DNA of 9,958 bases, taken from NCBI GenBank assembly GCA_035528275.1, contig DATKYV010000354.1:1-9958 (forward strand), read 5' to 3'. The stretch is from DATKYV01 sp035528275. GTDB taxonomy: Bacteria > Acidobacteriota > Terriglobia > UBA7540. This document shows positions 5,589-9,958 of the stretch, piece after piece. The notes under the pieces were generated by a model. That model was not told the origin of the DNA. It saw only the letters and a program-made list of their open reading frames with translations, and searched no databases. Each line of letters opens with the position of its first letter. Position 1 is the stretch's first letter. The translations under genes and the position numbers were made by a program.

Positions 5589-6548
5589 ATGGCCTTATTC
5601 CTCTCCGAAGCCGACGTCCAAGCACTGTTTCCGATGCAGCGCGGGCTGGAGTGTGTCGAGGCGAGTTTTCGCGCCCAGCATGACGGCAAGGGCATTAACC
5701 GTCCGCGGCAGCGCATTTTTCTCCCCGGGACTTCGCTGCATTACATGGCGGCGGCGCTGCACGATGAGAATCTGGTGGGCATGAAAATCTACACCGTCAC
5801 CTCCGCCTCCTTTCACTTTGTGGTTCTGCTCTTCGACGGGGTGTCCGGTGAACTGTTGGCGTTCATTGAGGCCGACCATCTCGGGCGCATCCGCACGGGC
5901 GCGGCGAGTGGCGTGGCGACGAAATACCTGGCGCGGACGGACGCTTCCCGAGTGGCGGTGATCGGCACGGGCCGCCAGGCGCGCACCCAACTGGAAGCCG
6001 TGGCGCTGGTGCGCAAGCTCGACGGCGTCAGGGTTTTCAGCCGGAACGAGCGGCGGCGGTTGGATTTCTGCCGGGAGTTGAGTGAGCGCCTGAATCTGGC
6101 AGTTGAACCCGTCGAGTCCGCCGAAGCCGCCGTGCGATTCGCCGAGATCGTCATCGCCGCCACCACGTCGCGCGAGCCTGTGATCTGTGGCGAATGGCTT
6201 CAGCCCGGAACGCACGTCAACGCCATCGGCGCCAACATGGCCAACCGCCGCGAAATGGATGACGCGACTTTGAAACGAGCGAGCCTCATCACCATCGATT
6301 CCATTGAGCAGGCCAAGGAAGAGGCGGGCGACTTGATTCTTGGCCTCCCCGGCAGTGGGCACGACTGGGATGACATCGTGGAATTGCACGAAGTCGTGGG
6401 TGGAAATAAGCGGCGGACGAGCGATGAAGAGATTACGGTCTTCAAGTCCTGCGGAATCGCCCTCTGGGACGTAGCGGCGGCGGGCCATATCTACCGGCAG
6501 GCTCTCAGGGCGGGGAAGGGCAGGAATATGGAGCTCCTGAAGGACTAG
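5589..6548 (+). CDS. Ornithine cyclodeaminase / mu-crystallin family dehydrogenase
   Basis: This 319-residue cytoplasmic protein matches PF02423, NAD(P)-dependent enzymes that include ornithine cyclodeaminase, archaeal-type alanine dehydrogenase and cyclic imino-acid reductases. Visible landmarks are GMKIYTV with Lys66, RIRTGAASGVATKYLAR with Arg102, the Rossmann loop VAVIGTGRQARTQ (about 122-134), and AIGANMANRREMDDATLKR. ITIDSIEQAKEEAGDL carries Asp237, the position of the catalytic Asp of ornithine cyclodeaminase. FKSCGIALWDVAAAG is the conserved C-terminal block. The length is normal and nothing is missing. ATG at 5589 is preferred over the TTG at 5577, as MALFLSEADV is a typical beginning and the TTG lies only 1 base after GAGG. 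The substrate cannot be told from sequence. Its place after the creatininase-family gene suggests small nitrogen-compound metabolism, which is inference. Confidence 0.88.
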   Translation: MALFLSEADVQALFPMQRGLECVEASFRAQHDGKGINRPRQRIFLPGTSLHYMAAALHDENLVGMKIYTVTSASFHFVVLLFDGVSGELLAFIEADHLGRIRTGAASGVATKYLARTDASRVAVIGTGRQARTQLEAVALVRKLDGVRVFSRNERRRLDFCRELSERLNLAVEPVESAEAAVRFAEIVIAATTSREPVICGEWLQPGTHVNAIGANMANRREMDDATLKRASLITIDSIEQAKEEAGDLILGLPGSGHDWDDIVELHEVVGGNKRRTSDEEITVFKSCGIALWDVAAAGHIYRQALRAGKGRNMELLKD

Positions 6549-6593
6549 GGTGGTGTGAATCCGCGGATGTGGGTACGCATCTAAGTAATCGAT

Positions 6594-7427
6594 ATGACGA
6601 TGTGGTGGGATTTTGTAACCCTCGCCATGCTGCTTGGTGTGGCCACGCTCCTTGGCGACCCAAGGCCTCAGCGCGCCTCTTTCGATTACGCTCCGCTCCA
6701 GAGTGTCCTGTCCAATTATGTGGATGCCAAAGGAATGGTGGATTACGCGGCGCTCAAGCAGAATCGCGGCGATCTGGATAAGATGATCGAGCAGATTTCC
6801 GCCGTCAGTCCAGACAACAAACCTCAACTCTTTCCAACCCGCGAAGCAAAGCTTGCTTACTGGATCAACGCCTACAACGCTTGGATCCTGCGCATCGTCG
6901 TGGACAATTACCCGACCTCCAGTATCACCAAAATCGGGCTGATTCCCTACGGAGCGTTCTTTGTCAAGCGCGTAAGTCTGGGCGGCGAGAAGATGACGCT
7001 GCGCAGTCTGGAAAACGACATCATCCGCGCCCGCTTTCACGACCCGAGAATCCACTTTGCCATCAACTGCGCGTCGGCGAGCTGCCCGCCTCTCAGCACT
7101 CGAGTTTACCTGCCGGGTACGCTCGACGAGCAACTCGACGCCGCCGCGCGGGCATTCATCAACGACAACCGCCAGGTGAAACTTGATGTGGCCGGAAACC
7201 GGATTGAACTCTCGAAGATCTTCGACTGGTATGCTTCCGATTTCACCGAGGCGCTGGGTTCAAGGTCCGGCGGGAATCGGACTGTGGTGGATTACATTAG
7301 AAGTTATCTGAACGACGAGCGGCGACAGGCCTTGGCAAAGATCCCCAACGCCAAGGTCAATTATCAGGATTACGACTGGAGTTTGAACGACCAAGCGCGG
7401 GCCGTGGCGCAGGGCTCGCCACGCTGA
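6594..7427 (+). CDS. Secreted DUF547 protein
   Basis: The 277-residue protein starts with an uncleaved or cleaved signal segment (FVTLAMLLGVATLL, about 7-20), so it acts outside the cytoplasm. The DUF547 (PF04784) blocks are clear: FDYAPLQSVLSNYVDAKGMVDYAALK near the N-terminus, KLAYWINAYNAWILRIVV at 86-103, then MTLRSLENDIIRARFHDPRIHFAINCASASCPPL with Cys159 and Cys164. It closes with LSKIFDWYASDF and a short C-terminal tail. DUF547 proteins are widespread, and their biochemical role is not settled. The pair of cysteines in NCASASCPP is invariant in most members. ATG at 6594 is chosen since it gives the full signal segment; the ribosome binding site is weak. A second ATG at 6600 is also possible. 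The gap before it (6549-6593) holds nothing I recognise. Confidence 0.88.
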   Translation: MTMWWDFVTLAMLLGVATLLGDPRPQRASFDYAPLQSVLSNYVDAKGMVDYAALKQNRGDLDKMIEQISAVSPDNKPQLFPTREAKLAYWINAYNAWILRIVVDNYPTSSITKIGLIPYGAFFVKRVSLGGEKMTLRSLENDIIRARFHDPRIHFAINCASASCPPLSTRVYLPGTLDEQLDAAARAFINDNRQVKLDVAGNRIELSKIFDWYASDFTEALGSRSGGNRTVVDYIRSYLNDERRQALAKIPNAKVNYQDYDWSLNDQARAVAQGSPR

Positions 7428-7444
7428 CCACCCGGTGCGCGCTG

Positions 7445-7801
7445 TCATCCTTGGAGCGTGATCCTGAGCGCCAGCACTTCACCCGATTCGGTCAATTCTC
7501 CCTCGACCCTCACCTTGATTCCCACCTTCAAATCACCGGGTGAGGCCGCGCTATCGTCGCTCTTTTTGATTTCGGTCTGGTCGTTGTAACGCACGGTGAA
7601 GACTATGTTCTGTCCCGTGTTGACCGTCAGCTTGTCTTGAACCTTACGGGTGATCTTTCCTTCCAGAACAAAGTCCATCGCCTGCGGCGGGCGCGCCAAA
7701 GCAGCGAGCGCCAGGAGCAACAGGGCAATCACCGCGCCCGATAAAATGCGCCATTTCCGGCGGGAAAGCGAGTTTTGGGGAAAGGAATTGTGCGATTTCA
7801 T
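7445..7801 (-). CDS. Small secreted DUF5666-like protein
   Basis: This 118-residue protein has a basic N-terminus (SRRKWR) and a hydrophobic stretch of about 17 residues (SGAVIALLLLALAALA, 21-36), a good signal peptide or anchor. The remaining 80 residues form a single small beta-rich domain: FVLEGKITRKVQDKLTVNTGQNIVFTVRYNDQTEIKK, then PGDLKVGIKVRVEGELTESGEVLALRI. This is the pattern of DUF5666 (OB-fold-like repeats that read 'G-x-I ... V ... T ... G-x-x-V-x-V-x-G'). The start codon overlaps the PilZ gene's stop as ATGA, and GAGG lies about 8 bases upstream, so translation is probably coupled. Its role is unknown. It converges with the DUF547 gene, whose stop is 17 bases away. Confidence 0.82.
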   Translation of the reverse strand: MKSHNSFPQNSLSRRKWRILSGAVIALLLLALAALARPPQAMDFVLEGKITRKVQDKLTVNTGQNIVFTVRYNDQTEIKKSDDSAASPGDLKVGIKVRVEGELTESGEVLALRITLQG

Positions 7802-8628
7802 GATTGCGCCTCTTCCAGTTTGATGGCGATCGCGTGATGGGGGCTGCCCTTCACGGGGTCGCGGCGGACCACGCGAGCGGGAACCGGAATGCCAAGTTCT
7901 CCCTCCTTGTAGGGCATGAAAACCTTCAAGGCTTCACCGACGGCGTATTGATGGGCGCTCACGAAGCAGGCGCCGCCCCGCGAAACGTTCAGCGTCGTGC
8001 AGATGTCCTCGAAAGGGAAGCCAAAGTTGTCGCGAACCACCTTGATCTGCATGCTGAGCGGCACTCGTCCCTTGCGGCGCAACTCCTTCCCGTGCTTCTT
8101 GCCCGCGGCGCGCCCTCGAGCGTCAGGCGCGGCCTGCGTCGCGGGGTCGACGCTGAAGGCCCACGGCGTCGTCGCTTTGCAGCGGTCGCAGGGACGGGAG
8201 ATCTGAAATCCCTGCACGAGGAATTCCGCGCGGGCCCCGGGGACCGAGGCCTTGAGGCGCTGATGGCAGCGTTGACACTCGATCCACCCTTCCGCCTCCC
8301 CGGCGACTTCGCCTGAATTCGCGAACTGAATCTTCCACAAATCTCCGTCTGCCTGGCTGAGCTCCAAGCCGAGGGCGTGAAAACCGTCTCTGCCGACCGT
8401 ATCGACCCAGACCACCCGGAACGTCCCGCCAACCTTGGACTTCAAATTCATCACGTGGACTTCGGTTTCCAGTTCCACAAGGCTTCGGAGACGGGTGACC
8501 ACCGTCTGCGGGCTCACGATTTCCGTTTCCGTGTTCTCGTCGAAAAACTTGTTCTGGACAGACATCCCGCGCACACGAATCGGGATGGCTATTTTGAAGT
8601 GCTCGCCGGGTTTTGTGGCACCGTCCAT
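7798..8628 (-). CDS. Tandem PilZ-type protein with zinc-knuckle insert
   Basis: From ATG at 8628 the protein has 276 residues. The C-terminal part (about 183-272) is a PilZ domain with both c-di-GMP-binding motifs: RRKGR (R184-x3-R188) and NVSRGG (214-219). In the middle, CQRC (118/121) and CDRC (147/150) form a probable zinc-binding insert. The N-terminal 100 residues look like a second, degenerate PilZ domain. They share FFDENTETE, the following beta strands and FRVVW with the neighbouring 108-residue PilZ protein, but lack RxxxR and NxSxxG. Likely a c-di-GMP-responsive regulator in the cytoplasm. The start is uncertain: the frame is open up to a GTG at 8808, with further ATGs at 8685 and 8676, and none has a good ribosome binding site. 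8628 is preferred since the similarity to PilZ begins there. The DUF5666 gene overlaps its stop. Confidence 0.83.
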   Translation of the reverse strand: MDGATKPGEHFKIAIPIRVRGMSVQNKFFDENTETEIVSPQTVVTRLRSLVELETEVHVMNLKSKVGGTFRVVWVDTVGRDGFHALGLELSQADGDLWKIQFANSGEVAGEAEGWIECQRCHQRLKASVPGARAEFLVQGFQISRPCDRCKATTPWAFSVDPATQAAPDARGRAAGKKHGKELRRKGRVPLSMQIKVVRDNFGFPFEDICTTLNVSRGGACFVSAHQYAVGEALKVFMPYKEGELGIPVPARVVRRDPVKGSPHHAIAIKLEEAQS

Positions 8629-8814
8629 GCTGTGAGTGGCGATCGGGGAGGATTCCTCCGGGAGTTCGCGAAGCATCCACACCATCGCGCGCCATGCGTC
8701 AACCAACGCGCTGCGGCATCCACGCTCCCGGCCTCGGGGACTCCCAATCCCCATCTTTTGTGAGTGAGGGAATGGGCGAATTCCTGCGATGACGGATGCG
8801 CGCCTCACGGTCGT
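8629..8814 (-). other. Gap or N-terminal extension between the two PilZ genes
   Basis: This 186-base stretch lies between the 108-residue PilZ gene and the preferred start of the tandem PilZ gene. It is in frame with the latter and free of stops, so it may encode 60 extra residues, but these look compositionally random (Arg, Pro and Gly rich) and match nothing I know. A small hairpin (GGGGA-N7-TCCCC near 8736-8752) and a lone TTGACG lie on the minus strand, without a convincing -10. I cannot decide between leader and coding sequence. Confidence 0.4.
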
Positions 8815-9141
8815 CTAATCGGGGAAAGCCACCCCCAGGAAGTTCGAAACTTTGACGTATTCAACACCCACTTCGCCCTCGCGCGGAGTGCCTTCGCGCC
8901 CTTTCCACACCACCCGAAAATTGGCTGTCTCGCGGCGCTTCTTGGGCTGGATTTTCACTTGCATCCCGACTTTCAGTGGCAGCTCGGTCTTCACCTTCGC
9001 ACCGTATTTGCTGATGCTCACGATGAGCGTCTCTTCCGAGAACGGCTTGCCGCCCGAGAACTTCCCCGAAAGCACGACTGGGACGTTGACGTGCACCCGC
9101 GCGCTACGACGGAAGGTTGACGACTCAGCTTCCTTGGCCAT
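8815..9141 (-). CDS. Single-domain PilZ protein (108 aa)
   Basis: This is a stand-alone PilZ domain, probably a c-di-GMP receptor or adaptor in the cytoplasm. The first motif is intact: RRSAR (R11-x3-R15), followed by beta strands VHVNVPVVLSG. The second motif reads SISKYG (42-47), so the usual Asp or Asn at its first position is Ser. The rest (PLKVGMQVKIQP, FRVVWKGREG, GVEY) fits the barrel of the family, and the length is usual. ATG at 9141 is chosen because GAGGGGTGA lies at proper distance upstream; the frame continues to 9216 but without family similarity. It is the first gene of a probable operon with the tandem PilZ and DUF5666 genes. Whether it still binds c-di-GMP with the altered second motif is open. 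Confidence 0.85.
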   Translation of the reverse strand: MAKEAESSTFRRSARVHVNVPVVLSGKFSGGKPFSEETLIVSISKYGAKVKTELPLKVGMQVKIQPKKRRETANFRVVWKGREGTPREGEVGVEYVKVSNFLGVAFPD

Positions 9142-9179
9142 CGGCTCACCCCTCTTCGCCTCATCGGCTCGGCTAGCAT

Positions 9180-9209
9180 AACATAACGGGCGCGGTCGCT
9201 GGCAAGCAA
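9180..9209 (-). promoter_or_regulatory. Candidate sigma-70 promoter of the PilZ operon
   Basis: On the minus strand TTGCTT (9209-9204) and TATGTT (9185-9180) are separated by 18 bases, with an overlapping alternative -10, TATGCT (9180-9175). The TATG-rich patch is the only AT-rich spot in an otherwise GC-rich gap, 39 bases before the PilZ start. The -35 match is only three of six, so this is tentative. In the gap up to 9313 I otherwise see only a 6-bp inverted repeat (TGACAA at 9221 and TTGTCA at 9244). Confidence 0.35.
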
Positions 9210-9313
9210 GGCGCACCGGATGACAACGGCGTGACGAGAGGATTGTCAGTTGAGGCCTGAGGACGGTGGACGTTCTTCACGCTTGGATACGGGCAAGCGC
9301 CGGCTCCGCGGGC

Positions 9314-9346
9314 AAAAAAAACTGCCCTCGAGCAGGCGCGCCGAGG
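9314..9346 (-). terminator. Likely intrinsic terminator after the minus-strand partial gene
   Basis: On the minus strand CCTCG (9346-9342) pairs with CGAGG (9330-9326) across an 11-base GC-rich loop. After GCAG come eight T residues (9321-9314). This lies 36 bases after the stop of the gene at 9382. The stem is short, but a run of eight T in so GC-rich a region is striking. A second small hairpin (GGGGAGAATCCCC near 9350-9365) sits just before it. Confidence 0.55.
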
Positions 9347-9381
9347 ATCGGGGAGAATCCCCCAGAAGGGAGGCCGGTGCG

Positions 9382-9958
9382 CTACATGTTGGTTACGCCG
9401 GGCGAGACCGCGTAGGCGTTCGTACCGTCGAAGATGAAGCTCTGGGCCGAACAGGTCGACGATGTCCCACCCACCGTCATCCCACCTTTGACGTTCGACG
9501 GCCAAACGAACGCGCGGCTGCCTGGAGCATCCTGGCAGACAATGAAGTGGATTTGCTCTCCGGCGCTGGCGTTCGAAAGAGTCGAGCTGGTCACGTTGCC
9601 GGCAAGTGTGATCTTTTGCGTGTTGCCGAGATCGGCGTCAAAGGTCGGCGTGGCACTGAATGCGACACTGTTGACCGCCGAGAAGATGGCTTTCTTGATT
9701 TCCACCTTACCGTTTGAGCCGATGAAAAGGCGCATCGTGTTCGCTACATAATCCCAGATGAAGAAATCGTAGTCAGTCAAAATGCCGGCGTCGGAATAGA
9801 AGCCCTCGCCGCTCAAAGAGAACAGCTCCTTGCGCGCGGGCGAAGCATTGGGATTCCGGATATTCAAAAAGACGTCCGCCTCACCGTATTTCGACGAGGG
9901 ATTGACCGTCCCGTCCAGCCCCAATGCGCCCAGATAAGGGTTTGTCTCGCTGCGGACA
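9382..9958 (-). CDS. C-terminal end of a larger protein with tail-fibre-like end domain (5' end outside window)
   Basis: The frame runs off the right edge of the window; 192 residues are visible, ending at TAG (9384-9382). The TTG at 9924 is not a true start since the frame continues through ETNPYLGAL to the edge. The segment is rich in Ser, Thr, Asn and Gly, low in charge, with few Cys. The first half (GEADVFLNIRNPN, LSGEGFYSDAGILTDYDFFIWDYVANTMRLFIGSNGKVEI) reads like the description of a display or fibre domain. The last 80 residues (ITLAGNVTSSTLSNASAGEQIHFIVCQDAPGSRAFVWPSNV ... SFIFDGTNAYAV) resemble C-terminal domains of large secreted proteins and phage-like tail fibres. Function unknown. 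It may be an adhesin or a prophage-derived structural protein. A terminator-like hairpin follows. Confidence 0.7.
   Translation of the reverse strand, partial: VRSETNPYLGALGLDGTVNPSSKYGEADVFLNIRNPNASPARKELFSLSGEGFYSDAGILTDYDFFIWDYVANTMRLFIGSNGKVEIKKAIFSAVNSVAFSATPTFDADLGNTQKITLAGNVTSSTLSNASAGEQIHFIVCQDAPGSRAFVWPSNVKGGMTVGGTSSTCSAQSFIFDGTNAYAVSPGVTNM

Noticed and set aside
5595..7133. Long open frame of 512 codons on the minus strand
   Set aside because: It lies opposite the cyclodeaminase-family and DUF547 genes, which have clear family motifs. Its translation is rich in His, Arg, Asp and Gly without domains, as expected from the antisense of GC-rich codons.
7403..7423. Seven-bp perfect stem (CGTGGCG/CGCCACG) at the end of the DUF547 gene as a terminator
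   Set aside because: No T-run follows on either strand, and it lies within the coding sequence; it may be chance in GC-rich DNA.

Overview
The window is GC-rich (roughly 60% or more by eye) and looks like a chromosomal segment of a free-living soil or sediment bacterium. The mix of genes best fits Acidobacteriota: PilZ proteins with zinc knuckles, an SH3-repeat lipoprotein-like gene, DUF547, DUF5666, a HPHP-type alpha/beta hydrolase followed by a tiny zinc ribbon, and intergenic seven-base tandem repeats. The phylum is an inference from gene content, not proven by a marker gene. I see no transposase, integrase, tRNA, rRNA or CRISPR array.

Layout. (1) At 1-705 (+) is the 3' two-thirds of a 2-oxoacid dehydrogenase E1 beta gene, cut by the window edge. 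(2) At 706-885 is a convergent gap filled with heptanucleotide arrays and a long hairpin. (3) On the minus strand, 1737-886, an alpha/beta hydrolase is followed by a 51-residue zinc-ribbon gene, probably one operon. (4) At 1738-2007 is a divergent regulatory region with inverted and direct repeats. (5) From about 2008 to 7427 (+) come five genes: a membrane-anchored SH3-domain protein, a PlsC-like acyltransferase with a long membrane-associated C-terminal part, a creatininase-family amidohydrolase with a C-terminal membrane anchor, an ornithine cyclodeaminase/mu-crystallin family dehydrogenase, and a secreted DUF547 protein. (6) On the minus strand, 9141-7445, two PilZ genes are followed by a secreted DUF5666 gene, the last two overlapping by ATGA. 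(7) At 9958-9382 (-) is the C-terminal end of a larger protein with a tail-fibre-like end domain, followed by a likely intrinsic terminator.

How the genes relate. The plus-strand run mixes envelope functions (SH3, acyltransferase, DUF547) with small-molecule amide/amino-acid chemistry (creatininase, cyclodeaminase), so it is more a co-directional neighbourhood than one obvious pathway. The PilZ-PilZ-DUF5666 group is the clearest functional unit and suggests c-di-GMP-linked surface control.

The most unusual signal is not a gene. At least four arrays of seven-base units occur in three gaps, and in each gap the first array starts 5-8 bases after a stop codon. The units differ in sequence (GGAAACT, GGACAAA and GTCCGGA types) but share the same period. 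No complete, clearly new multi-gene system is evident.
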